From Pseudomonas sp. 7P_10.2_Bac1 (GTDB lineage: Bacteria; Pseudomonadota; Gammaproteobacteria; Pseudomonadales; Pseudomonadaceae): 64,000 nt of DNA. Under the pieces are notes generated by a model. The model was not told the origin of the DNA. It did no database searches and was given only the letters and a program-made list of their open reading frames with translations. Shown here piece after piece: positions 50,101 through 58,280 of the stretch. The stretch spans positions 1 through 64,000 of the forward strand of contig NZ_JANLNV010000075.1 of NCBI RefSeq assembly GCF_025465935.1. Reading direction: 5' to 3'. Made by a program: the position numbers and the translations under genes. The first letter of the stretch is position 1. Each line of letters opens with the position of its first letter.

Positions 50101-52062
50101 GCCTGGACCGATGATCGCTACGGCATGGCCCAGGCCAAAACCGTGGTCGCCGCACCGCTGGTGGCCGAGTTGGCGGCACCGCGCTTTTTGGCTGGCGGTG
50201 ACGAGACACGGTTGGCGCTGGACGTGTCCAACCTGACCGACAAACCGCAAAAACTCGACGTCACTCTCAACGTTGATGGCCAGCTCAGCCTGCTCGGCGA
50301 TGCTGCCCAGCACGTCACGCTGAGCCCCGGCCAGCGCAGCACCTTGCAGATTCCGGTCAAGGCCTTGGGCGGTTTTGGCACAGGTGTGGTGAAGGTCACG
50401 GTCAACGGCCTGGACCTGCCGGGCGAAACCCTGCCGCCGTTCAGCCGCGAGTGGACGTTGGGCGTACGCCCGGCGTATCCGGCGATGCTCAGGCAGTACC
50501 GCGCCGTGCTCAAGGATCAGCCATGGAGCCTGCCGGAAGGCGAGTTGCAGGCCTTTGAACCGGCCGGGCGCGAAGCCTTGCTGAGCCTGTCGAGCCGCCC
50601 GCCGTTGAACCTGGGTGAACAGATTCGTGCGCTCAAGGCGTATCCGTATGGTTGCTCCGAGCAAACCACCAGCGGCCTGTATCCGGCGCTGTATGCCGAT
50701 GCCGCGTTGCTCAAGCGTTTGGGGCTTGAAGGAGAACCGGATGCCGAGCGCAAACGCAAAATCGAACTCGGTATCGAGCGTCTGCTGGGCATGCAGCGTT
50801 ACAACGGCAGCTTCGGCTTGTGGGGCGCAGACGGGCAGGAAGAGTATTGGCTGACGGCCTATATCACCGACTTCCTGTTGCGCGCTCGTGACCAAGGCTA
50901 TGCCGTGCCGGCCGATGCGTTGAAAAAGGCCAACGAGCGACTGCTGCGTTATGTGCAGGAGCGCAACCTGATCGAAGCCGATTACAGCGATAACCTCGAC
51001 CACACCCGCTTTGCCGTGCAGGCCTATGCGGCGTTGGTTCTGGCTCGCAGCCAACAAGCGCCACTGGGAGCTTTGCGCAGCATTTTCGAGCGTCGCAGTG
51101 ATGCGCGTTCCGGTTTGCCGCTGGTGCAACTGTCGATTGCGCTGCAGAAGATGGGCGACCAGCCGCGTGCCGATCAGGCGCTGTTGGCCGGGTTGGCGGC
51201 CAAGCGTCAGAGCAATCAATGGTTGGGCGATTACGGCAGCCCGCTGCGCGATCAGGCATTGATTCTGGCGTTGCTGGAAGAAAACAACTTAATGGCAGGT
51301 CAACGTGAGCAGCGTCTGTTTGAACTGTCGGATCTGTTGGCGGGCACCCGCTGGTTGTCGACTCAGGAGCGTAATTCGCTGTTCCTGGCCGGGCGTGATG
51401 TGCTGATCCAGCCCGAAAGCAACTGGACGGCCCAGCTCACCAGCGGCGATCAAACCCGCCAGCTGAACAACCGTCAGTCTGGGCTCAAACTCGATGGTGC
51501 GCTGCTGACTCCGCCGCTGACGCTGCGCAATGAAGGCAGCGACGCGGTGTATCAACAGCTGACCCTCTCGGGTTATCCACAGCAGGCGCCAGCGCCCGGT
51601 GGCGAGAACATGACCATTCGCCGCGATTACCTGGGCATGAATGGCGAGCCACTGAACATTAAGGCCCTGAAAAGCGGTGATCTGGTGTTGGTCCACGTGG
51701 CCGTGACGGCTAAACAGGCGGTGCCGGATGCATTGGTGGTCGATCTGTTGCCAGCCGGCCTGGAACTGGAAAACCAGAACCTGGGGCAGAGTGCTGCCAG
51801 CCTTGAAAACGCCAGTTCACAGGTCAAGCAATGGCGTGACGCAATGCAATACGCCAGCGTGCAGCATCAGGAATACCGCGATGACCGTTACGTAGCGGCA
51901 GTGAAACTCAACGGCTACGGCACCACGCATCTGCTGTACCTGGCGCGTGCCGTCACGCCGGGCACCTACCGTGTGCCGCCGCCGCAAGTGGAGTCGATGT
52001 ACCGACCAAACTGGCAGGCCGTGGGCGAGTCCCAGGGTGAGATGGTGATAAAAGGGCGCTAG
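47170..52062 (+). CDS. yfhM: Bacterial alpha-2-macroglobulin lipoprotein
   Basis: A 1630-residue periplasmic protease trap. The lipoprotein signal ends LLSAC (Cys18) with Asp at +2, the inner-membrane retention signal in E. coli. A series of macroglobulin-like beta domains (about 60-1000) includes a bait-like region. The thioester domain holds CSEQ at residues 1162-1165, intact for covalent capture of proteases. A C-terminal receptor-like domain ends GEMVIKGR. It is related to E. coli YfhM (ECAM). pbpC is close by, as in other bacteria where PBP1C repairs cell wall while the macroglobulin traps invading proteases. Confidence 0.94.
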   Translation: MLNKGLFLACALALLSACDSSSSSKPETPKPAAATQAAKPVQDPKVLAERYAGRELNVVDVSEVQLDGASTLSVSFSVPLDPKQNFAEKLHLVDAKTGKVDGAWELSDNLMELHLRHLEPQRKLILTVDPGLRAVTDATLAGEFVSRLETRDLQPTVGFASRGSLLPTRLAEGLPVIALNVDKVDVEFFRIKPESLPAFLSQWGASSSLQSYESKELLSMAELVYGGRFDLNPARNTRETVILPTSGIKPLQQPGVYLAVMTASGSYNYSTPATLFTLSDIGLSVHRYQKRLDVFTQALEGGSALANVELQVLDGKGKMLVQGKTDKEGHAELALPPKADVLVARQGDQTSLLRLNTAALDLAEFDIGGPQAHPLQFFVFGPRDLYRPGETVLLNALLRDRDGKPVKPQPVSVEVRRPDDQVSRKIVWEPDASGFYQYALPLASEAPTGRWQLVFDLGDGKPQLYEFSVEDFLPERMALELKGSDKPLRPDQTAEIQVNGRYLYGAPAAGNRLSGQVYVRPLREAVSALPGYQFGSVTEPELTQDLELDESVLNANGKETLSIESQWSEARSPLQLIVQASLQESGGRPITRRLVQPVWPADRLPGVRGLFNGTETDGDAPAEFELLVADNQGHKLAAQNLKVRLVRERRDYYWNYSDSDGWSYHYNEKFLNLNEETVNVKAGETAKVSFPVEWGPYRVEVEDPQTGLVSSLRFWAGYRAQDNAEGGAVRPDQVKLALDKAAYKDGDTAKVTVTPPAAGKGYLLVEGSDGPLWWEEIEVPAEGKTFDFKLDPNWARHDLYVSALVIRPGERKTNITPKRAVGVLHLPLDRTQRKLALTLDAPEKMRPKQPLTVKVTAKNADGSIPQQAHVLLAAVDVGVLNITDYATPDPYASLFGRKAYGADQLDIYGQLIEGGQGRLASLAFGGDAALAKGGKRPATSVNIVALQSAPVTLNEQGQGEISVNIPDFNGELRLMAQAWTDDRYGMAQAKTVVAAPLVAELAAPRFLAGGDETRLALDVSNLTDKPQKLDVTLNVDGQLSLLGDAAQHVTLSPGQRSTLQIPVKALGGFGTGVVKVTVNGLDLPGETLPPFSREWTLGVRPAYPAMLRQYRAVLKDQPWSLPEGELQAFEPAGREALLSLSSRPPLNLGEQIRALKAYPYGCSEQTTSGLYPALYADAALLKRLGLEGEPDAERKRKIELGIERLLGMQRYNGSFGLWGADGQEEYWLTAYITDFLLRARDQGYAVPADALKKANERLLRYVQERNLIEADYSDNLDHTRFAVQAYAALVLARSQQAPLGALRSIFERRSDARSGLPLVQLSIALQKMGDQPRADQALLAGLAAKRQSNQWLGDYGSPLRDQALILALLEENNLMAGQREQRLFELSDLLAGTRWLSTQERNSLFLAGRDVLIQPESNWTAQLTSGDQTRQLNNRQSGLKLDGALLTPPLTLRNEGSDAVYQQLTLSGYPQQAPAPGGENMTIRRDYLGMNGEPLNIKALKSGDLVLVHVAVTAKQAVPDALVVDLLPAGLELENQNLGQSAASLENASSQVKQWRDAMQYASVQHQEYRDDRYVAAVKLNGYGTTHLLYLARAVTPGTYRVPPPQVESMYRPNWQAVGESQGEMVIKGR

Positions 52063-52075
52063 AGCGAAGAATATT

Positions 52076-52162
52076 CGTGGGAGCGGTCTTGCTCGCGATA
52101 CAGCCGCCGAGGTGTATCAGGCAGGCCGCGGTGACCTCATCGCGAGCAAGCCCGCCCCCACA
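52076..52162. repeat. REPIN between the macroglobulin gene and the small membrane gene
   Basis: CGTGGGAGCGGTCTTGCTCG... (52076-52099) and the inverted ATCGCGAGCAAGCCCGCCCC... (52139-52162) pair with a 39-nt spacer. It lies between two convergent stops. Same class as 42746-42824. Confidence 0.8.
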
Positions 52163-52181
52163 GGATATGAATGGCGTGTAG

Positions 52182-52475
52182 TTAATGAATGATCCAGCTC
52201 AACACCCACAGCCCGAGCAGTAGCCAGATCACACCGCCGATGATTGAGGCGCGCATAAACGCGCGCACGGCGTTGTACAAAAACAGCAGCCCGAGCACCA
52301 GCACAGCGATGCTGACGATGGAGGTGTCCATGCCCAAGGCGCGCGCCATGCCATCGATAAAGTTGCTGCCCGCTTGAGTAATCAGGGTGAACAGGCCGTT
52401 CAGGCTTTCGACGATCCAGCGAACGACAGTGCCCAACCACAGGCCCAGATTTCCAATAAAGCTTTCGACGTGCAT
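52182..52475 (-). CDS. Small hypothetical membrane protein
   Basis: A 97-residue protein starting MHVESFIGNLGLWLG at 52475. It has an amphipathic N-terminal half and two C-terminal membrane helices (SIVSIAVLVLGLLFLYNAV and SIIGGVIWLLLGLWVLSWII). The Shine-Dalgarno sequence is weak. I do not recognise the family. It is antiparallel to both neighbours, the macroglobulin and pbpC, and shares an 85-bp divergent promoter region with pbpC. Confidence 0.7.
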   Translation of the reverse strand: MHVESFIGNLGLWLGTVVRWIVESLNGLFTLITQAGSNFIDGMARALGMDTSIVSIAVLVLGLLFLYNAVRAFMRASIIGGVIWLLLGLWVLSWIIH

Positions 52476-52560
52476 GGGGATGTCCCGATCAATAAGATGG
52501 CCACTGTGCCAGAGATCTCCCTTAGGCAACCAGACAGAGTGCAAAGTTGCGTAATAAGTA

Positions 52561-54888
52561 ATGGTTAGAAAAAGCTTGCTGTGGGCCACCTGCGGCCTGG
52601 TGCTGGTGATCGCGTTGCTGTGGCTGGCCGACCGGCTCTGGCCGTTGCCGCTGCCCAAGGATGACCTGGCGCGTGTGGTATTGGCCGAGGATGGCACGCC
52701 ATTGTGGCGATTTGCCGATGCCAATGGCGTGTGGCGTTACCCCGTGCAAAAGGACGAGGTGTCGCCGTATTACCTTGAAGCGTTGCTGACCTACGAAGAC
52801 CGCTGGTTTTTCCGGCATCCGGGGGTTAACCCGCTGGCGCTGGGGCGGGCGGCCTGGCAAAACCTCAGTGGCGGGCGAGTGTTGTCGGGGGGCAGCACCT
52901 TGTCGATGCAGGTTGCCCGTTTACTTGATCCACATGAACGCACATTGCCCGGCAAAGTGCGCCAGTTGTGGCGCACGGCGCAGCTTGAATGGCATCTGTC
53001 GAAAGACCAGATCCTGAGTCTTTACCTCAATCGCGCGCCTTTTGGCGGGACGTTGCAAGGTGTGGCGGCGGCCAGTTGGGCGTACCTGGGCAAGTCGCCG
53101 CAGCACCTCACGCGTTCTGAAGCGGCGCTGTTGGCCGTGCTGCCGCAGGCGCCGAGTCGGCTACGGCCTGATCGCCACCCCGAACGCGCTCAGTTTGCGC
53201 GTGACAAAGTATTGCGGCGCCTGGCCGAGTATCAGGTGTGGCCGCAAGGGGCTGTGGATGAAGCGCTGGAAGAACCGCTGTTGCTCGCGCCGCGACTGGA
53301 ACCGAGCCTGGCGCCGTTGCTCGCGCGCCGCTTGAATCGCCCGCACAGCCCGCCGCTGATCCGCACCACCTTGGACGCCAATCTGCAACGACGCCTGGAA
53401 GACTTGCTGCTGGGCTGGAGGGCGCGCCTGCCCGAGCATACTTCGGCGGCGATCATTGTGGTTGAGACCGAAAACATGGCCGTACGCGCCTACCTCGGCT
53501 CGGTGGACATTAACGATGCCCGCCGCTTTGGCCACGTCGACATGATCAGTGCCATACGCTCGCCGGGGTCGACCCTCAAACCGTTTTTGTATGGCATGGC
53601 GCTGGACGCCGGGCTGATCCATTCCGAGTCGCTGCTGCAAGACGTACCGCGGCGGTATGGCGATTACCGGCCGGGCAATTTCTCGATGGGCTTTAGCGGG
53701 GCGGTGTCGGCCAGTTCGGCATTGGCGCTGTCGCTGAATTTGCCCGCCGTGCAACTGCTCGAAGCCTACGGTCCGAAGCGCTTTGCCGCTGACCTGCGCA
53801 ATGGCGGCATCCCGCTGATCTTGCCGGCATTGGCCGAGCCCAACCTGGCATTGATCCTGGGGGGCGCCGGCAGCCGCTTGGAAGACTTGGTCAGCGGTTA
53901 CAGCGCGCTGGCGCGGGGTGGCAACAGTGCCAATTTACGCCTGCAACCCCAGGATGAGTTAGTCGAACGGCGCATGCTCTCGCCGGGCGCCGCGTGGATT
54001 ATCCGGCGCATCTTGAGTGGTCAGGCGCGCCCGGACCGCGACCCCTCGGCCGAGCTGGTGCAGCGTCCAGCTTTGGCGTGGAAGACCGGCACCAGTTATG
54101 GCTTTCGTGATGCGTTGGCGATTGGCGTGGGGCCGCGGTACTTGATCGGCGTGTGGATCGGTCGCCCGGACGGCACCCCTGTGCCGGGGCAGTTCGGGCT
54201 GGCCTCGGCGGCGCCACTGATGCTGCAAGTCCATGACGTATTGAGTAACCGCGACAGTCAGCGCGCGATTGTCGCCCCCGTACCGCCGGTGCCGAGCACT
54301 GTTGGGGTGGCGGCGATTTGTTGGCCTCTGGGGCAACCGTTGAACAAGAACGACCCCAATTGCCGACGTCAGCGTTTTGCCTGGACCCTGGACCACACGA
54401 CACCGCCGACCTTGCTCGCAGCCGATCAACCGTTGGGCGTGGGTTTGCGCGAAACTTTTTGGGTGGATGCGCAAGGTCTGCGTGTGAGCCCGCAATGCCC
54501 CGGTGCGCAACCGCGTGAAATCGCTTTGTGGCCCGCCCCGCTTGAGCCTTGGTTGCCACGGGCCGAACGACGTGAAGCGCGCTTGCCGGCGGCCTCAACG
54601 AACTGCCCGCCACCGGCATCGAATTCGGTCACGGCATTGTCGATTGTGGGTGTTCGAGAAGGGGATCGTCTGCAACGCCCGGCGGCGAGTCAGGCTTCAC
54701 TGCGCCTGACACTGTCGGCGTTGGGCGGCGACGGTCGGCGCTGGTGGTTCCTCAATGGCGCACCGCTGGGCGACAGCGCGCACCGGGAAGTGCTCACTGC
54801 CACGCTTGAACACTCGGGTCGCTATGAATTGAGCGTACTTGACGAAAGCGGGCAAACCGCACGGGTTGAATTCAGTGTCGTGGAATAA
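52561..54888 (+). CDS. pbpC: Penicillin-binding protein 1C
   Basis: A 775-residue bifunctional peptidoglycan synthase. It has a membrane anchor (about 5-22) and a GT51 transglycosylase (about 55-230) with catalytic EDRWFFRHPGVNP and GGSTLSMQVARLL. The transpeptidase has SxxK at Ser337 (GSTLKP), a SLN triad member and KTGTSYGFRDA. A C-terminal biPBP_C beta domain (about 685-775) completes it. It lies downstream of the alpha-2-macroglobulin gene, the common functional pairing, though here separated by a reversed small gene. Confidence 0.95.
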   Translation: MVRKSLLWATCGLVLVIALLWLADRLWPLPLPKDDLARVVLAEDGTPLWRFADANGVWRYPVQKDEVSPYYLEALLTYEDRWFFRHPGVNPLALGRAAWQNLSGGRVLSGGSTLSMQVARLLDPHERTLPGKVRQLWRTAQLEWHLSKDQILSLYLNRAPFGGTLQGVAAASWAYLGKSPQHLTRSEAALLAVLPQAPSRLRPDRHPERAQFARDKVLRRLAEYQVWPQGAVDEALEEPLLLAPRLEPSLAPLLARRLNRPHSPPLIRTTLDANLQRRLEDLLLGWRARLPEHTSAAIIVVETENMAVRAYLGSVDINDARRFGHVDMISAIRSPGSTLKPFLYGMALDAGLIHSESLLQDVPRRYGDYRPGNFSMGFSGAVSASSALALSLNLPAVQLLEAYGPKRFAADLRNGGIPLILPALAEPNLALILGGAGSRLEDLVSGYSALARGGNSANLRLQPQDELVERRMLSPGAAWIIRRILSGQARPDRDPSAELVQRPALAWKTGTSYGFRDALAIGVGPRYLIGVWIGRPDGTPVPGQFGLASAAPLMLQVHDVLSNRDSQRAIVAPVPPVPSTVGVAAICWPLGQPLNKNDPNCRRQRFAWTLDHTTPPTLLAADQPLGVGLRETFWVDAQGLRVSPQCPGAQPREIALWPAPLEPWLPRAERREARLPAASTNCPPPASNSVTALSIVGVREGDRLQRPAASQASLRLTLSALGGDGRRWWFLNGAPLGDSAHREVLTATLEHSGRYELSVLDESGQTARVEFSVVE

Positions 54889-55129
54889 GCACTCCTGCTG
54901 TTAATTAGGCTTAAAACTTTAGTAAGTGTGCCAATTTGTTTTAATTAACTAATTGATTTTAAGAGTTATTTATTCGCATCAAATCCTGTTTATACAAGGG
55001 CTTAATACCAAGTGGTGAATGGTTCAATACCGGGTCCGGCGTTGTGATGTAAGCCACGACTGAACGCATTTCTGACCTGAGATCAGGGAGCGTTCGAACT
55101 CAGGCGAATCAGGTGCAAGGTAATGAATC
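54889..55129 (+). promoter_or_regulatory. AT-rich promoter region of the Gly-rich lipoprotein gene
   Basis: The first 120 bp are strongly AT-rich (TTAATTAG, TTTTAATTAACTAATTGATT), unlike the GC-rich genome, and could bind MvaT-type silencers. ATTAACTAATTGAT at 54944-54957 matches the FleQ box GTCAATAAATTGAC at 9 of 14 positions. That would be a c-di-GMP-linked control signal, but the match is weak. A Shine-Dalgarno AAGG (55117-55120) precedes the ATG at 55130. Confidence 0.4.
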
Positions 55130-56404
55130 ATGAACACTCAATTGTGGTTGAAAACCAGTACAGCCCTTTTGTTGGTAATGACCGTCAGCCTGGCCGGCTG
55201 CCATAGCGGCGGTGGAGGTTCTAAAAGTCATGTGCAAGCGAGTACGCCAGACGCAGCCTCGGGCGGTGCGGATGGCGGTGGTAATAACGGCGGTGGCGAC
55301 AACGGTGGTAACAACGGCGGTGGCAATAACGGTGGCGGCAACAACGGCGGCGGTAATAACGGCGGTGGCAACAACGGTGGTGGCAACAACGGGGCGAGCA
55401 ATACGCCTCTGGTCACTGGCCAGGTCATCAGTCAGGTCGGTACGGCGGTTGGCGGCGCAGGTTCCGCAGTCAGTGATCTGGGAACCACACTCACAACCGT
55501 TCCCGTGGTAGGGGCCGCGGGCGGTCTGGTAATCCATACCGGTGATGCCGTGACGTCCGTCAGCGATGGTTTGACCCATGGCCTGGGTACCCTCGGTACC
55601 GATAAGAACTCCTTGGGTATCACCGTGGCGGGTGCAACTAACGCGGTGTCGGATGTCGGTAAAGGTGTGTCCTCTTTGGGACAGGGCGCCAGCGGGTTGC
55701 TGGATAACACGCCGATCAGCCAGATCCCGATTGCGGGGGGCGTCGCCGGCAAGGTCACCGATGTGGCGGGCGGTCTGGTCGACAAGGTCGGGACGACGGT
55801 CACCATGCTGGGCAACACCTTGACCACCAATGTCACTTCTGGCCAGTTGGGCAAAGTGACAGGAGGGGTCAATGACAAGGCCCTGGTGCCGGTTATTTCG
55901 CTGGTGGAAAAAACCACGGGGCAAGTGGGAACAGCTGCTGGTCTGGGGGCGCCGGTAGACGGCCTTCTGAATAAGGTGGGTGGCGTAGTCACAGGTGTCG
56001 GCAACAAAGTGACTACGGCTGGTGATCAAAATCCGGTGACCACGCTGGTCGGTGGCGCGCTGGTGGGTGTGGGAGGAGTGGCCGACAAGGCGGGCGGTTA
56101 TGTGAACCCGGCAACTGGCGCAGGTACCGGCGCCGCCGCGGGAGGTGTGGGCGGCCTGGTGGGCGGCGTTGCCAGCACGGTCGGTGGTGTCGTGGGGACA
56201 GTGACCGGCGCCAGTTCAGGTAACGCAGAAGGCGGGGGCTTGCTCGGTGGCGCAGTGGGAGTTGGAGCGGGTGTCGGAGTGGGGGCGGGCATCGTCACCC
56301 CCAGTGCTGGAGCAGGCGCAAATGCAGGCGCGGGCGCTAGTTCGGGAGCGGGGCTGGTGGGAGGTGTGATTGGTGGGCTGGGCAACGTAGGCAAGAAAAA
56401 CTGA
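55130..56404 (+). CDS. Gly/Asn-repeat ('collagen-like') lipoprotein
   Basis: A 424-residue predicted lipoprotein. The signal ends SLAGC (Cys24) with His at +2, which fits outer-membrane sorting. Residues 49-87 are a GGGNN repeat, a likely flexible stalk. The remaining 335 residues are built of Gly, Val, Thr, Ser, Ala and Leu, in imperfect repeats such as VGTAVGGAGSAVSDLGTTL and VVGTVTGA, with almost no aromatic or charged residues. The composition suggests an extended or glycine-zipper surface structure. It sits directly before a TpsB transporter gene. It lacks the TPS domain of a classical TpsA. Function unknown; a surface adhesin or matrix role is inference. Confidence 0.85.
   Translation: MNTQLWLKTSTALLLVMTVSLAGCHSGGGGSKSHVQASTPDAASGGADGGGNNGGGDNGGNNGGGNNGGGNNGGGNNGGGNNGGGNNGASNTPLVTGQVISQVGTAVGGAGSAVSDLGTTLTTVPVVGAAGGLVIHTGDAVTSVSDGLTHGLGTLGTDKNSLGITVAGATNAVSDVGKGVSSLGQGASGLLDNTPISQIPIAGGVAGKVTDVAGGLVDKVGTTVTMLGNTLTTNVTSGQLGKVTGGVNDKALVPVISLVEKTTGQVGTAAGLGAPVDGLLNKVGGVVTGVGNKVTTAGDQNPVTTLVGGALVGVGGVADKAGGYVNPATGAGTGAAAGGVGGLVGGVASTVGGVVGTVTGASSGNAEGGGLLGGAVGVGAGVGVGAGIVTPSAGAGANAGAGASSGAGLVGGVIGGLGNVGKKN
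55274..55390 (+). repeat. 15-bp in-frame repeat coding GGGNN
   Basis: Eight consecutive units (seven of 15 bp, one of 12 bp) of the form GGYGGYGGYAAYAAC code for GGGNN, with one GGGDN and one shortened GGNN. Third positions vary between C and T. The array can change length by slippage without losing frame. Confidence 0.9.
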
Positions 56405-56460
56405 CGATACTGCACCTGGCCGGCACGATGGCCTTACCAACAACACCTACGCTGGGTTGG

Positions 56461-56492
56461 AACGAGAGATTGGCTTCAATCTCTCGTTTTCT
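56461..56492 (+). terminator. Rho-independent terminator between lipoprotein and TpsB genes
   Basis: AACGAGAGATTG, loop GCTT, CAATCTCTCGTT gives a perfect 12-bp stem, followed by TTCT. It lies 57 bp after the lipoprotein stop and should end or attenuate its transcript before tpsB. Confidence 0.85.
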
Positions 56493-56588
56493 ACAGGTTC
56501 AGATTGTAGGGCTGCTGTTAGCGCCGTGTTGATCGCGAGAGGGCATGGCCAGGCCGTTAACTCGCTGTCGTTGAACACGGAGTGCCCT

Positions 56589-58271
56589 ATGAGAACCTAT
56601 ATCCCTCTGTTGTTATTGGCCTTGACCCCTTATGTCAGTGCCGAGCCTCTACCGCGCTATCTCAACAGCAACGAAACTCTGCAATCGCTGCCTGCGCCCA
56701 ACTTGCCGGTGGATGCCTATCGACCCTCAACCCCGGCGCTGCAACTGCCCAAACCGGGGGCAGCACAGCCCCAGCCTCTATTGATGAGCACCCGGTTGAC
56801 CATCCGCAAATTGCAGGTTGAAGGCGGCACGGTGTACCCGTTGCAAACATTGGGCGCGGCGTACCAACCGTTGCTGGGGCGTGAAATCACCCTCAGTGAG
56901 TTGATTGAAGCGACGCGAAAAATCACTCAGCGCTACCAGGCCGATGGCTACTTGTTGTCGTATGCCTTTTTGCCCCCGCAGAAGTTCGATCAAGGCCTGG
57001 TGCGTGTGGTGCTGGTTGAAGGGTATATCCGTGATTATCACGTCGACGGTGATGTCGGACGGGTCAAAGGGTTTATTGATGAGCTGGTCGACAAACTCAA
57101 AGGCGAGCGCCCGTTGACCCGTAAAACCTTTGACCGCTATGCCACCTTGATGAGCCGGATTCCGGGTGTGACATTGCAGGCGCAAGTACCGCCTCCGGGC
57201 ACCACCGATGGTGCGGCAACCATGCACATAACGGCCAGCCGCAAACCGTTCACCACCAGCATGAGCCTCGTTGAAAGCAGTCGCGACAGCACTCAGGCGT
57301 TGCTCGGCGTGAGCAGCAACTCGCAAACCGCTATGGCCGAACAACTGACCTTGAGCGGGTTGTTCCCGCCGGGTCATGACAAGGAACACTACTACCGTCT
57401 TGATTACAGCCAGTACCTGAATGCCGAAGGCACGCAGTTGAGCCTGTATGGCACGCGGTATCGCAGTGACCCGGCTACCCGCATTGCCACCAGTGATGGA
57501 TTCGTACTCAAACCGCACCGCGAGAATGACCGCTTTTCAATCGGCATCAGCCACCCGCTGATCGTTGCTCCTGACCAATGGCTGAGTCTTGCAGCGCGTT
57601 TGTACGGAGTGAACGACAAGACCGATTACGAGATCGTCGGTTACGCACCGACTATCAGCGAAAAAACCAATGTGCGTGCTCTGGCGTTTGAGGGGGACTG
57701 GCGCAAGTCCGATGCCCAGCAATTGCGTATTGTCAGTGCAGGTGTATATCAGGGCATTAATGGGCTGGGTGCCAAGACTGAAAGTAACTTGACGGGCAAC
57801 CACTATGATCTCGACTTCTTTCGTTTGCGTTTGTCCGGAGTGCAAAGCAATACATTTTTCGATAATTGGCAAGGCGTGATGTCGGCTGCGGTGTATTGGA
57901 GTGACGATACTTTGGCAGACAGTGAGCGTGCCGTATTCGGGGGTCAAAATTTTGGCCGTGGTTATCCCGATGATCAAGCGTCCGGTGATAAAGGCTGGGG
58001 GGTAGCGTACGAACTCAACTACAGTTTCAATCGCGAAGGTGAGTGGGTGAAACTGTTGCAGCCTTATGCCGTATTGGACAGGGCGAAAACCTGGTTTAAC
58101 GAACTTCCGCTCAAAGGCTCTGATATGTCCTCGGCAGCATTGGGAGTGCGTTTTGGCGATAAGCGTTATTACAATATGTCACTGGAAGTGGCCAAGCCTA
58201 TGTCAGATATGGCGCTGGATAGTTTTAACCGGCGACTGCGTTATAGCTTGAGCTTTAGTTATCAGTTGTAG
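56589..58271 (+). CDS. Two-partner secretion outer-membrane transporter (TpsB / ShlB-FhaC family)
   Basis: A 560-residue transporter. The signal peptide ends YVSA. A Pro-rich N-terminal linker (about 20-75) precedes two POTRA domains (about 75-230; RLTIRKLQVEGGTVYPL, YQADGYLLSYAFLPPQ, VRVVLVEGYIRDY). The 16-strand barrel follows, with the conserved lid-loop segment AVFGGQNFGRGYPDD, and ends SLSFSYQL. The ATG at 56589 follows GGAG by 7 nt. Its size is similar to P. aeruginosa TpsB proteins such as LepB and CdrB. No large TPS-domain exoprotein adjoins it; the neighbour is the Gly-rich lipoprotein. The substrate is therefore open. Confidence 0.92.
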   Translation: MRTYIPLLLLALTPYVSAEPLPRYLNSNETLQSLPAPNLPVDAYRPSTPALQLPKPGAAQPQPLLMSTRLTIRKLQVEGGTVYPLQTLGAAYQPLLGREITLSELIEATRKITQRYQADGYLLSYAFLPPQKFDQGLVRVVLVEGYIRDYHVDGDVGRVKGFIDELVDKLKGERPLTRKTFDRYATLMSRIPGVTLQAQVPPPGTTDGAATMHITASRKPFTTSMSLVESSRDSTQALLGVSSNSQTAMAEQLTLSGLFPPGHDKEHYYRLDYSQYLNAEGTQLSLYGTRYRSDPATRIATSDGFVLKPHRENDRFSIGISHPLIVAPDQWLSLAARLYGVNDKTDYEIVGYAPTISEKTNVRALAFEGDWRKSDAQQLRIVSAGVYQGINGLGAKTESNLTGNHYDLDFFRLRLSGVQSNTFFDNWQGVMSAAVYWSDDTLADSERAVFGGQNFGRGYPDDQASGDKGWGVAYELNYSFNREGEWVKLLQPYAVLDRAKTWFNELPLKGSDMSSAALGVRFGDKRYYNMSLEVAKPMSDMALDSFNRRLRYSLSFSYQL

Positions 58272-58280
58272 AATGAATGT

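Noticed and set aside
48586..51219. An 877-codon open frame on the minus strand.
   Set aside because: It lies wholly antisense to the alpha-2-macroglobulin gene, whose protein is clearly conserved; the antisense product has no recognisable domain and reflects high GC.
55274..55390. Regular short repeats that could suggest a CRISPR array.
   Set aside because: The repeats are contiguous 15-bp units in frame within a lipoprotein gene, with no spacers.
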